Source of the DNA: Diaminobutyricimonas aerilata
GTDB lineage: Bacteria > Actinomycetota > Actinomycetes > Actinomycetales > Microbacteriaceae
NCBI RefSeq assembly: GCF_002797715.1
Contig: NZ_PGFF01000001.1
Span: 2,193,304-2,257,303 of the forward strand
DNA: 64,000 bases
Direction of reading: 5' to 3'
The translations under genes were made by a program, and so were the position numbers. Below the pieces are notes generated by a model, which did no database searches, was not told where the DNA came from, and saw only the letters and a program-made list of their open reading frames with translations. Shown in pieces: positions 25,237 through 33,936 of this stretch (within the stretch, counting starts at the first letter, position 1; every line of letters starts with the position of its first letter).

Positions 25237-25328
25237 CGCGGTCGAGTCTTACAGCCCGGTGAACGTCGCGCAAACGGGATCTGAATCGGGCGCCCCGGGC
25301 GTTCACCGTGGTCCGCTAACGATGGGGT

Positions 25329-25988
25329 GTGGATCAGGTCACGGACGCGGTGCTCACCCTGCTGGGGTCGCCGTGGCTCTATCCCGTGCTCTTCGCCATC
25401 ACCGCGCTCGACGCGCTGCTCATCGTGGTGCCCAGCGAGACGGTCGTGGTCGCGCTCGGCGCGACGGCGGCGTCGTCGGGCGTCCCGGATCTGCGCATCG
25501 TCGTGCCGGTCGCCGCCGCCGCCGCGATGCTCGGCGACAACCTCGGATACCTCGTGGGGCGCAGCGTCGGCATCGACCGGGCGCGTTGGATGCGGCGCGC
25601 CGCGATCGCACGGGCGTTCGCGTGGGCACGACGCGCCCTCGACCGCCGCGCCGCCGTGGTGATCCTCACGGCCCGGTTCGTGCCGTTCGGACGCCTCGCG
25701 GTGAACCTCACCGCGGGGGCGACGGGATTCCCGGTGCGGCGCTTCGTGCCGCTCACGATCATCGCCGGCTCGGCGTGGGCGCTCTACAACGTCGCCGTCG
25801 GGGCGTTCTTCGGCGCCTGGCTGCAGGGTCAGCCGGTGCTGGCCGTCGTCGTCTCGGTGGTCGTCGCGGTCTCGCTCGGGATCGCCGTGGACGCCATCTC
25901 GTCGCGCTTGACGAGACGGACCGACGGCGCGGCTCCCGGCCCTCCGGCGCGTACGGACGGCCCGTCGGCCGCGAATGCGCCAGACTGA
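25329..25988 (+). CDS. DedA-family membrane protein
   Basis: 219 aa with about five membrane helices. DedA features are the N-terminal re-entrant region with DALLIVVPSETVV, then LGDNLGYLVGRSVG and the conserved RFVPFGRLAVNLTAGATGF motif. DedA proteins include undecaprenyl-phosphate and phosphatidylethanolamine flippases, so a lipid-carrier recycling role is plausible. The start is GTG at 25329 with TAACGA six bases before it, a relaxed form of the leaderless motif. The tail is polar and Pro/Ala-rich. Confidence 0.87.
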   Translation: MDQVTDAVLTLLGSPWLYPVLFAITALDALLIVVPSETVVVALGATAASSGVPDLRIVVPVAAAAAMLGDNLGYLVGRSVGIDRARWMRRAAIARAFAWARRALDRRAAVVILTARFVPFGRLAVNLTAGATGFPVRRFVPLTIIAGSAWALYNVAVGAFFGAWLQGQPVLAVVVSVVVAVSLGIAVDAISSRLTRRTDGAAPGPPARTDGPSAANAPD

Positions 25989-26021
25989 AGGTTCCCCCGA
26001 CGATCTCTGAGGAGTCCCCGC

Positions 26022-26423
26022 ATGGGTTGGTTGAGCCGCTTGTTCTCCCGTTCCCCCAAGCCGCGCGCCGGCGCGTCCACCGCGCCCGTGACGGCCATGG
26101 ACACCGCCGCCGAGACGGCGGCGGCGAAGGCGTCGACGCGGTCGGCGACAAAGCCGGTGGACGCCGTGCCCGCTCAGCCGGCCGCGACGGAGCCGGCGGA
26201 TCGGATCGCGGCGACCCCGGCTCCGACGGAGTCGGAGCTCATGACCCCGGCCGACACGGTCGCCGCCGAGACGCCCCTGTCGGTTCCGGTCGACACCGAC
26301 GGCGTGCCGACCGCCTCGCTCACCGTGCCGCAGCTGCGGGAACGCGCGAAGGCGCTCGGGCTCACCGGATACTCGCGCCTGGGCAAGGCTGACCTGATCG
26401 CGCTCATCGAGAACGCCCGCTGA
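26022..26423 (+). CDS. Rho N-terminal-domain protein
   Basis: 133 aa. A short basic N-terminus (WLSRLFSRSPKPR) is followed by ~70 residues of low-complexity Ala/Thr/Pro linker. The last ~35 residues form a Rho-N/SAP-like helix-extended-helix domain (LTVPQLRERAKALGLTGYSR then KADLIALIENAR). That domain binds nucleic acid in Rho and in many small actinobacterial proteins. The ATG at 26022 follows a GAGGAG-type site. The role is unknown; an RNA- or DNA-associated function is inferred from the domain. Confidence 0.75.
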   Translation: MGWLSRLFSRSPKPRAGASTAPVTAMDTAAETAAAKASTRSATKPVDAVPAQPAATEPADRIAATPAPTESELMTPADTVAAETPLSVPVDTDGVPTASLTVPQLRERAKALGLTGYSRLGKADLIALIENAR

Positions 26424-26500
26424 CCTCGCCACTCTGCCAGCCGGCTGAGCGTCGGCTGCACCGTTCGATGGCGAAGGACCGGCGGACGTACCGTGACGCC

Positions 26501-26680
26501 ATGAGTGATTCGAACGACGCGAACAGCATCGACGCAGCCGGGACGCCGGAGGCCGAAGACACCGAACAGGGTCACGCGCACGAGAAGGAGCACGGCGACG
26601 ACGAGGCCATGGCCATGCCGGAGGAGCTCCGTGATCTCGGCCAGGGCACCTCGTCCGAAGGCGGCGCCCCGCTCCCCTGA
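26501..26680 (+). CDS. Small acidic protein
   Basis: 59 aa with about 16 Asp/Glu, several His and no hydrophobic core. An earlier in-frame ATG at 26468 is possible, but the ATG at 26501 has TACCGT exactly six bases upstream and no ribosome binding site, the window's leaderless pattern. No domain recognised. It is convergent with the nuclease/helicase gene (4-bp gap). Confidence 0.55.
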   Translation: MSDSNDANSIDAAGTPEAEDTEQGHAHEKEHGDDEAMAMPEELRDLGQGTSSEGGAPLP

Positions 26681-26684
26681 GCGC

Positions 26685-29600
26685 TCACGCGTGCAGGTGC
26701 GGCACCGCCTCCACCGGTTCGGTGAGTCGCAGGAAGCCGCTCAGCTGTGCGAGAGCCTGCGGCGTGCGCGGCAGATGGTCGCTGAGCGCCGGCGAGTGCA
26801 CGACGAACGCGGCCCACTGCGCCCGTGACACGGCGACGTTGAGACGGTTCGGCAGCAGCAGGAACGAGATGCCCCGCGGCACGTCGGCGGCCGACGACGC
26901 GGCGAGCGTGACGATCGCCACCACCGCCTCCTGCCCCTGGAACCGGTCGACCGTGCCCACGCGCACGCCGTCGATGCCCGCCTCCTCGAGCCGGGCCTGT
27001 ACGAGGTCGACGTGCGCGTTGTACGGCGCGACGACGATGAGGTCCTCCACCCCGAGGGGGTCGCCGTCGCTATGCTGATCGGGTGCCGTCCACGGGCGGC
27101 CGAGCAGGTCGCGCACGATCGCGACGACGGCCGCGGCCTCCTCTTCGGATGACGTGGCGTTGCCCACGTGATCGACCCGTACCGGATGCACGCCGGGCGC
27201 CACTCCGCCGAGCAGGCGGGCCGCGGTGCGTTCATCGCGGGCCCGGAGCTTGCCGTCGTACGAGAGGTCGGAGACCCGCGCGGCGACGGCCGGGTGCATC
27301 CGCCAGCTCTCGGCGAGGAAGTAGCCGCGGTCAGCGGGGAGCACCTCGTTGCCCGCAGCGACCCAGCCGAGCGCGGAGCGGTCCACCGGCTCGGGGTGCA
27401 GGCCCTGACTGACCTGCGGCAGTTGCTGCGGATCGCCGAGCAGCAGCAGCCGGCGCGCGCCGGACGCGACCGCGATCGTGTCGGCGAGCGAGAACTGACC
27501 CGCCTCGTCGATGACGAGCAGGTCGAGCGACCGCCGCGGCACCCGCGCGGCGTTGGCGAAATCCCACGCCGTCCCGCCGAGCACGTAGCCCTGCGGCCGC
27601 TCCCCCGTGAACTCGAGCACCTCGTCGTCGCCGACCGCCGTGAACCGCACCGACAGCTCGCCCGAGCGCACGCGGTCGCGATCCTGCCGCTTGACCTTCT
27701 TGCCCACGAGCGGCTGCGGAACGCCCGCATCCAGAACGCAGTCGAGCATGTGCTCGATGACCTGGTGCGACTGGGCGACGATGCCGACGCGCCAGCCGTG
27801 GTCGCGCACGAGCCGGGCGATCACCCGGGAGCCGACGTGCGTCTTGCCCGTTCCCGGAGGTCCTTGCACGGCGAGGTAGGAGTCCTCGAGCCGCAGCAGG
27901 CTCTCGACGATCGCGTCGATCCGGTCGCCGTCGACGACGGGGACGATCCCCTCGCCGCGCGGGGTCACCCTCCGCAGCAGGTCGGTCGCGGCGTCGTGCG
28001 GCCAGCGCGGGGGTTCCGCGGCGCGCTCGGCGAGGATGCGGTCGGCCCATTCGGCGATCGCCGACTCCTGATTGTTGTGCGGGATGGGTCGACCTGGGGC
28101 GATGGCGAAGGGCAGGTGGGGGTATTCCTCCACGTCGCGCGGCAGCGTCTCGGTGACGAGCACCGTGTTCTCGTCGATGACCTCGACGATGCGCGCGCTC
28201 ATGTTCGAGGGCCGCACGCCCCGTTCGGCTCCGCGTACCGTGAACGGGCCGGGTCGTTCGTAGACGAGGGTGCAGCCCTCCTCGCGCAGGCGGCTGCCCG
28301 GCGCGAGCCGACCGTGGAGCCGCAGTGTGCGCTTCATCGCCCGCGGGTCGGGTGCCCACTCGCGCACGACCTCGGTGCGTTCGACGACGAGCACGTCGCG
28401 GGAGTCCTGCCAGTCCTCGACCGGGGCGAGCAGCCGGTTGAAGTGCTCCCACCAGAAGGTCTTGCGTTCCCGCCGATGGAAGTCGAGCGCGGCGGCGGCG
28501 AGGGCGAGCGCGGAGCTGTCGTCGTCGCGGTCGGGGTCGAGCGGATCGCCGGCGAGTTCACGCAGACGGTCGCGGGCGGGGTTCGGGGCCTCGTCCCGAC
28601 CCTCCTCCGGCAACTCGATCGCGCCGAGCGACGGTACGCCGTTCTCGGCCGCCCGTTCGAGCAGCCAGTCGCGCAATCCACGGGTCGATCGGCAGTCGTA
28701 GTGGTTGTAGTCGGCGATGTCGGCGAGCTGCCGCGCCGCGGCTTCGGCGTCGCCGTTGTCGCGCAGGCGCGTGTACTCGACGTAGGCGTCGACGGACTGC
28801 CCGCCGGTCTGCACGTCGCTCGTGCGCAGTTCGTCGCCCATGTACAGCGGCTCGAGCTTCTTGAGCGAGTACGAGCGCGAGGCGACACGCACGGCGCGTT
28901 TCACGATCGGGTACAGGTCGACGAAGACGTTCTCGCGCAGCAGCGTGTCGAGCACCGCCTCGCCGACACCGTGCCGGGCGCACAGCGACTGCAGGTGCGC
29001 CCGTTCGTAGTCGGCGTAGTGAAAGATGTGCATGTCGGGGTACCGCTCGCGCCGCTCGGCCACGTAGTCGAGGAAGGCGATGAGCGCCACGCGCTCCTGC
29101 GCGAAATCGTGCGCCCAGAACGGGCGGAATTCGCCCGTGTCGCCCTCGACCACGCCGAAGAGGTAGTCGAGGTTCCACTGCACGCGACCGCCGAGCTCCT
29201 CGCTGTAGAGCGGGTCGCCCTCGAAGTCGAAGAAGATGTCTCCGGCGTCGGGAGCGGGGATGACCTCGAGCGAGCGAGCGTCGACCACGCGGTAGCGCAG
29301 TCCGTCGCCGGGTTCGATCTGCAGGCGCGCCTGCTCGCGCAGGTTCGCCAGAGTCGCCTCGGGGATGCCGTCGACGGGTCCATCGAGGGCGGCGACGGCC
29401 TCGATCGTGTCGATCCCCGCCGTCACCAGCCGGTCGCGCTGGGTGCGACGGATCCCGCCGATGAGCAGCGGGTCGCGGTGGGCGTCGACCTCGGCCTCGC
29501 ACCAGGCGCACCGTCCGCAGCGGGCGTAGCGCGGGTCGTGCCAGTCGACCGGTGCCTCGGCCGACATCCGCTCGTCGAGCATGGCCAGCAGGCGATCCCT

Positions 29601-30188
29601 GCGCAGGGCGAAGACGGGCGCGATGTCGTCGAGCCGGTGGGTCGACCGGGTGCCGTCGCCGAGCAGCAGGTGCACGTCGCGTCCCACGGGGATGCCCGCG
29701 CGCTGCAGCTGCTCGGCGTAGGCCGCGAGCTGCATGAGGGCGGTGACGCGTGCGGAGCGGGCGAGCTTCGTGTCGTACACCTCGATGCGCTCGCCCTCGC
29801 GGACGAGGAAGTCGGCGTAGCCGACGAACGATCCGTCGAAGAACGTGCCCTGGAAGACGACGTCGGCGCGTCCGCGCAGGGCCTCGAGCGTGCGTTCCGC
29901 GGCGGCCTGCACCGACGCGCGATCCCGATCCGGACGGTCGATCTCGACGACACCCGGTCCGGCGAGGCCCTCCGCTACACCGAACTCCCGCCGATAGGCG
30001 GCCAGTTGGCGTAGCTCGTGGGCATCACCGAGGCGGGCCGCGCGTTCGAGCATCGTGTCGACCTCTTCGACGACCGGGTCGATCCGCCCGAGCTTCGCAT
30101 CGAGCGTGCGCAGCATGGCGAACTCGCATTCGGATGCCGCCTTGAGGTCGCTCGCGCTGTACACGAGCCGGCCGTCCAGTAGATACAC
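26685..30188 (-). CDS. TM0106-type RecB-like nuclease fused to a superfamily 1 helicase
   Basis: 1167 aa. The N-terminus resembles RecB/Cas4 nucleases, with VYSASDLKAASECEF and, near residue 220, Cys-x2-Cys-x2-Cys (CGRCAWC) that may hold an Fe-S cluster. A middle RNase H-like exonuclease region contains FFDFEGDP and HIFHYADYE. The C-terminal third is an AAA/UvrD-like helicase with Walker A GPPGTGKT around residue 780, Walker B LLVIDEAGQFSL and the late motifs VGTVDRFQGQEA and NRLNVAVSRA. It should process DNA or RNA ends with ATP hydrolysis; the pathway is unknown. The start is GTG at 30188 behind GGAGAAGG. Confidence 0.88.
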   Translation of the reverse strand: MYLLDGRLVYSASDLKAASECEFAMLRTLDAKLGRIDPVVEEVDTMLERAARLGDAHELRQLAAYRREFGVAEGLAGPGVVEIDRPDRDRASVQAAAERTLEALRGRADVVFQGTFFDGSFVGYADFLVREGERIEVYDTKLARSARVTALMQLAAYAEQLQRAGIPVGRDVHLLLGDGTRSTHRLDDIAPVFALRRDRLLAMLDERMSAEAPVDWHDPRYARCGRCAWCEAEVDAHRDPLLIGGIRRTQRDRLVTAGIDTIEAVAALDGPVDGIPEATLANLREQARLQIEPGDGLRYRVVDARSLEVIPAPDAGDIFFDFEGDPLYSEELGGRVQWNLDYLFGVVEGDTGEFRPFWAHDFAQERVALIAFLDYVAERRERYPDMHIFHYADYERAHLQSLCARHGVGEAVLDTLLRENVFVDLYPIVKRAVRVASRSYSLKKLEPLYMGDELRTSDVQTGGQSVDAYVEYTRLRDNGDAEAAARQLADIADYNHYDCRSTRGLRDWLLERAAENGVPSLGAIELPEEGRDEAPNPARDRLRELAGDPLDPDRDDDSSALALAAAALDFHRRERKTFWWEHFNRLLAPVEDWQDSRDVLVVERTEVVREWAPDPRAMKRTLRLHGRLAPGSRLREEGCTLVYERPGPFTVRGAERGVRPSNMSARIVEVIDENTVLVTETLPRDVEEYPHLPFAIAPGRPIPHNNQESAIAEWADRILAERAAEPPRWPHDAATDLLRRVTPRGEGIVPVVDGDRIDAIVESLLRLEDSYLAVQGPPGTGKTHVGSRVIARLVRDHGWRVGIVAQSHQVIEHMLDCVLDAGVPQPLVGKKVKRQDRDRVRSGELSVRFTAVGDDEVLEFTGERPQGYVLGGTAWDFANAARVPRRSLDLLVIDEAGQFSLADTIAVASGARRLLLLGDPQQLPQVSQGLHPEPVDRSALGWVAAGNEVLPADRGYFLAESWRMHPAVAARVSDLSYDGKLRARDERTAARLLGGVAPGVHPVRVDHVGNATSSEEEAAAVVAIVRDLLGRPWTAPDQHSDGDPLGVEDLIVVAPYNAHVDLVQARLEEAGIDGVRVGTVDRFQGQEAVVAIVTLAASSAADVPRGISFLLLPNRLNVAVSRAQWAAFVVHSPALSDHLPRTPQALAQLSGFLRLTEPVEAVPHLHA

Positions 30189-30293
30189 GCCTTCTCCATC
30201 CGATCCGGGATCAGGCTAACCGCGACCTCCGACGCGGCAGCACTGCAGGCCCGGCCCGGGGAGTCGGTCGCCCCTGGGGAGAGGAGGCGGGGC

Positions 30294-30497
30294 TCAGTTG
30301 CCCGTCTCGAACTCCTCCCAGGCGCGCGCGAAACGGGCCTGGGTGGCGTCGTCCATCGTCTCGAAGTAGCCCTCGAAGATCGCCCGGTTGCCATGCTCGG
30401 GGAACTGCTCGTCGTCCTCCACCGAGCGGGCGAGCTCGCCCACCTCGTCTTCGCGCTCCAGCTGGTCGAACAGCCAGGTCGAGAACGTGTCGGTCAT
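30294..30497 (-). CDS. YozE SAM-like family small protein
   Basis: 67 aa with the YozE layout: an early TWLFDQLEREDEVGELARSV helix pair, then D-E-Q-FPEHGNR and a final helix with FEGYFE. The family adopts a SAM-like helical fold and has no established function. The ATG at 30497 is behind GGAGGCGTCC. It lies upstream of the nuclease/helicase on the same strand, 105 bp away, so the two could be co-transcribed. Confidence 0.8.
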   Translation of the reverse strand: MTDTFSTWLFDQLEREDEVGELARSVEDDEQFPEHGNRAIFEGYFETMDDATQARFARAWEEFETGN

Positions 30498-30582
30498 GGA
30501 CGCCTCCGCAGATGGGTCGGGTCCGGCACTCGCGCCGGGTGGGTGGGTGTCTCAGCATCCTGGCAGCACGGCCGCCGGCGCG

Positions 30583-30975
30583 TCACTGCTTCGTGAAGGA
30601 CTCCACGCTCATCCGCAGGATGACGCGGTCGGCACGGTCGGCGGGGGGCCGCGTGTCGGCGATGCCGTAGCGGCGCCCGAGCCGCACGTAGAACTCCCCT
30701 TCGGGGTCCCGCGTCTCTCCCACCAGGGTTCCGCGCACCTCGAGGTAGCGGAACGGTTCACGCGGATCGAGCAACGACAGGCTCATCCGGGGATCGTTCT
30801 TCAGGTTGCGGTACTTCGCCCGCTTCGTCGTGTGGGTGAACAGGATGTGCTCGCCGTCGAATTCGAACCACATCGGGTTCACCTGCGGCCGCCCATCCGG
30901 ACGCACCGTGCCGAGATGGGCATAGATCGGAAGCTCGAGGAGGTGGCCGTAGCCCTCGGGGATGGTCGCGCTCAT
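30583..30975 (-). CDS. PPOX-class F420-dependent flavoprotein
   Basis: 130 aa, the split-barrel FMN/F420-binding fold. The N-terminal LGTVRPDGRPQVNPMWFEFD and the following LFTHTTKRAKYRNLKNDPR are typical of the actinobacterial PPOX-class F420 family (TIGR03618-like). The substrate is unknown; relatives reduce diverse compounds with F420H2. The ATG at 30975 was preferred over a TTG at 30987, because the protein start then matches the family. The ribosome binding site is weak. Confidence 0.87.
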   Translation of the reverse strand: MSATIPEGYGHLLELPIYAHLGTVRPDGRPQVNPMWFEFDGEHILFTHTTKRAKYRNLKNDPRMSLSLLDPREPFRYLEVRGTLVGETRDPEGEFYVRLGRRYGIADTRPPADRADRVILRMSVESFTKQ

Positions 30976-31020
30976 ATCCGGGGTCAACGCGGCAGCTCGC
31001 GAGCGTCTTCCCGACGGCGC

Positions 31021-31095
31021 GGGGTACAGTTTCGGGGTACATGGGGGGTCCCCCGCACTGGGGACGAGGACTTGCGCGGGGGGGGTACGCGGGTC
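31021..31095 (+). repeat. G-run region with three GGGGTAC repeats
   Basis: GGGGTAC occurs at 31021, 31034 and 31082, with further G-runs of four to eight between them on the plus strand. The first two copies are 13 bp apart. The stretch lies in the divergent gap between the PPOX gene and the DUF2510 gene, just upstream of a TAGAGT -10 candidate (31099-31104). It may bind a regulator or form a G-quadruplex. Confidence 0.5.
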
Positions 31096-31143
31096 CCCTA
31101 GAGTGAGGACGCCCTGTCACCCGAAGACTGGAACCCGAACCCC

Positions 31144-31389
31144 GTGAGTGCCCCCGAACTCACCGGGCAGCCTCGTGCTGCCTGGTATCCCGACCCCGCC
31201 GACCGCCTGCGCCTGCGCTGGTGGGACGGCTCCCGATGGACGCCCCACACCGCGCGTCGCGCGACCTCCGCTCCGCTCCCCCGCCGTCGCGAGCTCCGCG
31301 CGCCCGCGCCGGTGCTGCGCCGGGAGGAGCCCTACGACTGGGCGTGGGAGACGCGTCGCGACGAGGTCGCGTTCGTCGCGGCAGGCTGA
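31144..31389 (+). CDS. DUF2510-domain small protein
   Basis: 81 aa. The N-terminal half carries the DUF2510 consensus AAWYPDPADRLRLRWWDGSR followed by W-T, a short Trp-rich module common in actinobacterial envelope and secretion-related proteins. No membrane helix follows, unlike many family members. The rest is Arg/Ala-rich. The GTG at 31144 has only a weak GGAAC site. TAGAGT at 31099-31104 gives a leader of about 33 nt. Confidence 0.72.
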   Translation: MSAPELTGQPRAAWYPDPADRLRLRWWDGSRWTPHTARRATSAPLPRRRELRAPAPVLRREEPYDWAWETRRDEVAFVAAG

Positions 31390-31456
31390 GGGCCGGATTC
31401 CTCCGAGTTCCCCCGGTTCCGGCATCGTCACAGTTCCGCACGCCTACCGTGGCGCC

Positions 31457-31639
31457 ATGGACAACGAACACGACGAGCAGCCCCAGAATCCCCCGCTGCC
31501 GGACTGGGGTCCCCAGGACGGCGAGCACGTCGAGTCTGAGCGCGAATTCGATCAGGGCAACCGCGACGCCCTCGTCGAAGGCAACCGCGTCTCCGACGGA
31601 CACGAGCTCGACCAGACCGACGAGGAGGCGACCTCATGA
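31457..31639 (+). CDS. Small acidic protein, first of a coupled pair
   Basis: 60 aa, about 19 Asp/Glu, many Gln/Asn, no hydrophobic core. TACCGT lies exactly six bases before the ATG at 31457, identical in layout to the acidic protein at 26501. Its stop overlaps the next ATG (ATGA). No domain recognised. Confidence 0.58.
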   Translation: MDNEHDEQPQNPPLPDWGPQDGEHVESEREFDQGNRDALVEGNRVSDGHELDQTDEEATS

Positions 31640-31845
31640 CCGACCGTGAGAACGACCTCACCGACGGAACCATCCCCGCCGACGCCGACTTCGCCGCGCC
31701 CGACGACGCGACGAACACCGGTGGCGGCGAGTCCGCCGCGGCCGCATCGGGCGACGCCGAGACCGACGCCAGCGGCGACGACGCCGGCGTGGACGTGCCG
31801 GAGCTCACCGACGACGAACGCGATCGGGAACTGCGCCACTACTGA
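31636..31845 (+). CDS. Small acidic protein, second of a coupled pair
   Basis: 69 aa with about 21 Asp/Glu plus Gly/Ala/Thr linkers; only the C-terminal ELTDDERDRELRHY looks helix-prone. The ATG at 31636 overlaps the previous stop, so the two proteins are made together. The palindromic terminator at 31867-31902 follows. No domain recognised. Confidence 0.58.
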   Translation: MTDRENDLTDGTIPADADFAAPDDATNTGGGESAAAASGDAETDASGDDAGVDVPELTDDERDRELRHY

Positions 31846-31866
31846 GGCAGCAACCCCACCACGCGA

Positions 31867-31902
31867 ACAGCGGGGCGCCGGATCGATCCGGCGCCCCGCT
31901 GT
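31867..31902. terminator. Perfect 36-bp palindrome, bidirectional terminator
   Basis: Positions 31867-31902 are an uninterrupted palindrome: arms ACAGCGGGGCGCCGGATC and its exact complement. As RNA it folds into a stem of about 16 bp with a TCGA loop. It lies between the convergent acidic-protein pair and the thuA-like gene, with TGTCGTGTG on one side and GTTCGCG on the other. Confidence 0.8.
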
Positions 31903-31919
31903 CGTGTGTGCGGCGTCAC

Positions 31920-32663
31920 TCAGACGCGCTCGTACCGGCGCTCGTTGGTCGCGTGGACGACCTCGGGAGTCACGCGTTCACCCGTCGGCGCCGCCCAGCG
32001 CACGCCGTTCGCGAGCACGCGGTGCACCTGCGGGTGGTGGTACACCGGGTAGCGCTGGTCGCCCGGGCTGAAGTAGAACACCTTGCCGCGGCCGCGGCGC
32101 CAGGTCGCGCCCGAACGGAACACCTCGCCGCCCGCGAACGAGGAGATGAAGACGAGCTCGTCGGGGGCGGGCACGTCGAAGAACTCGCCGTAGGTCTCCT
32201 GCTCGTCGATGACGATGGGCACCTCGACGCCGTCGGTGATCGGATGCCCGGGGGCGACGTTCCACACGAGTTCGCGGTCGCCGTCGTCCCGCCACTGCAG
32301 CGAGCACGTGGTGCCCATGAGCTCGATGAAGATCTTCGAGAAGTGGCCCGAATGCAACACGATGATGCCCATCCCGCCGAGCACGTGCCGCTTCACGCGC
32401 TCCACCACCTCGTCGGCCACGTCACCGTGGGCGGCGTGGCCCCACCAGAGCAGCACGTCCGTGTCGGCCAGCACCTCCTCCGTCAACCCGTGCTCCGGTT
32501 CTGCGAGCGTCGCGGTGCGGATCTCGGCCCCGTCGAGCAGCGGTGCGATGCCGGCGGCGATGGCGCCGTGCATCCCCTCGGGGTAGACGGCGGCGATGTG
32601 GTCTTCGGTCGTCTCGTGCACGTTCTCGTTCCACACGGTGACGCGCAGTCGTTGATGAGTCAT
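31920..32663 (-). CDS. ThuA-domain protein, trehalose utilisation family
   Basis: 247 aa. The start at 32663 begins [17 protein letters not shown]. It shows the class I glutamine-amidotransferase-like fold of Thu[13 protein letters not shown], then [14 protein letters not shown], and C-terminal YYH-type [17 protein letters not shown]. ThuA proteins act with sugar dehydrogenases and TIM-barrel isomerases on keto-sugars from disaccharides. It is the last gene of a leftward sugar operon, five bases after the glycoside hydrolase, so a role in the same catabolic route is likely. Confidence 0.9.
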   Translation of the reverse strand: MTHQRLRVTVWNENVHETTEDHIAAVYPEGMHGAIAAGIAPLLDGAEIRTATLAEPEHGLTEEVLADTDVLLWWGHAAHGDVADEVVERVKRHVLGGMGIIVLHSGHFSKIFIELMGTTCSLQWRDDGDRELVWNVAPGHPITDGVEVPIVIDEQETYGEFFDVPAPDELVFISSFAGGEVFRSGATWRRGRGKVFYFSPGDQRYPVYHHPQVHRVLANGVRWAAPTGERVTPEVVHATNERRYERV

Positions 32664-32667
32664 GTCC

Positions 32668-33936
32668 TCAGGCTTTCGGGAATCGGTGGTGCAGGTCAAG
32701 CGCGAGGGCGGCCGTCCAGCTGAACGCCCGGGTACCCCGCGCGGCGGCGGTGAACGGATGCAGGTACTCCGCGAACCCGCTCGCCTCGGCGTGGGTGATC
32801 ACGTCACGCGCGAGCGATCGCGCCTCGTGCTCCGCCCCGTGCCGTTCGAGCGCCTCGACCATGAGCCACGCGGTGTTGAACCAGGACGGACCCCGCCAGT
32901 ACCTCGACGTGTCGAACGTGGGCGCCTGCACATCGGCGCTCGGCACGAGCACGCTCGTGCCCAGTCTGAAGGACGGGCCGCGCAAGGTCTCCAGCAGTTC
33001 GGGGGCACGGGGCACGCCGGACAGGATGAGCGGCACGAGGCCCGAGACGGTGCGATGCTCCTGCAGCCGCCCCGTGCGGGCGTCCCGCGCGACGTAGCAG
33101 CCGAGTCCTGGATGCCACAGCCGCTCGAGCGCGTCGGCGATCCGTTGCGCTCGCTCGTCGTGGTCGGCGCGTTCGCCCAGTTCGCCGGCGATCTCGCCGA
33201 GGGCTAGCTCGGAGCGAGCCCACAACGCGTTGACCGCCGGATCGTGTACGCGGAACTGTTCGGATCCGTCGTCGGCGACACCCGCGTCACGGTAGGCAGC
33301 GGCGAGGTGCAGGTACTTCCGGTACTCGGTGTCCGAGGGGCGGTCGGTCGCGGCCGCGTGCTCGAGGTCCGGTCGGGGCACGCGGTCGAGCCCTGCTTCG
33401 GGAACGGCGGACAGGGGTTCGTCCCAGAACGGCGAGTTGTCCATGCCGCTCTCCCACGGGTGCACCACGTGAGCCAGACCCGAGGCGTCCGTGCGCCGAT
33501 CGCGCAGGTACGTGTGCCACGCCACGAGGGCGGGGTAGGCGCGCTCGAGGAACCCGCGTCGGCGCGATTCGCGCGGATCCGCCCGGTGTACGAGGAGTGC
33601 GGCCCAGGCGTGGTTCGGGGGCTGGACGAGACCCGCGGTCGGAACCGGTGGCGAGCCCGGCAGCTCCGCGCTGCGCCAGAAGGCCGCACCGGGCGAGTAG
33701 TCGTCGTCCCGACTCGGGTCGAACACGATCTGTGGGAGACGGCCGTCGGACCACTGGGCTGAGAACAGCGACTCGAGCTCCTGCTGGGCGCGTCGCGCCG
33801 ACAGGTGCCGCCAACCGATGGCGATGAACGCCGAATCCCAGCTCCACTGGTGGGGATAGAGGCCCCCGGCCGGCACGGTGTAGCGCCCGCGCCAGTTGCG
33901 CACGAGCAGCCGGATGGCCGCGGCTTCGAGCGTCAC
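32668..33936 (-). CDS. MGH1-like (GH63-related) glycoside hydrolase
   Basis: 422 aa with a GTG start at 33936 overlapping the isomerase stop (GTGA). It is an (alpha/alpha)6-barrel-type protein: [19 protein letters not shown] at the N-terminus, [11 protein letters not shown] in the middle and [15 protein letters not shown] near the C-terminus. These match the mannosylglycerate-hydrolase-like GH63 group, whose catalytic acids lie in the WDSAF and WESGMDNS segments. No signal peptide is seen, so it acts in the cytoplasm on an imported glycoside. The substrate is unknown. Confidence 0.87.
   Translation of the reverse strand: MTLEAAAIRLLVRNWRGRYTVPAGGLYPHQWSWDSAFIAIGWRHLSARRAQQELESLFSAQWSDGRLPQIVFDPSRDDDYSPGAAFWRSAELPGSPPVPTAGLVQPPNHAWAALLVHRADPRESRRRGFLERAYPALVAWHTYLRDRRTDASGLAHVVHPWESGMDNSPFWDEPLSAVPEAGLDRVPRPDLEHAAATDRPSDTEYRKYLHLAAAYRDAGVADDGSEQFRVHDPAVNALWARSELALGEIAGELGERADHDERAQRIADALERLWHPGLGCYVARDARTGRLQEHRTVSGLVPLILSGVPRAPELLETLRGPSFRLGTSVLVPSADVQAPTFDTSRYWRGPSWFNTAWLMVEALERHGAEHEARSLARDVITHAEASGFAEYLHPFTAAARGTRAFSWTAALALDLHHRFPKA

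Noticed and set aside
24040-25284. 414-codon plus-strand frame opposite the phosphate transporter
   Set aside because: Arg/Asp/Glu/Gly-rich antisense shadow; the opposite strand has both PiT signatures.
27168-30014. 948-codon plus-strand open frame opposite the nuclease/helicase
   Set aside because: Antisense shadow of a well-supported gene, no domain pattern, no start signal.
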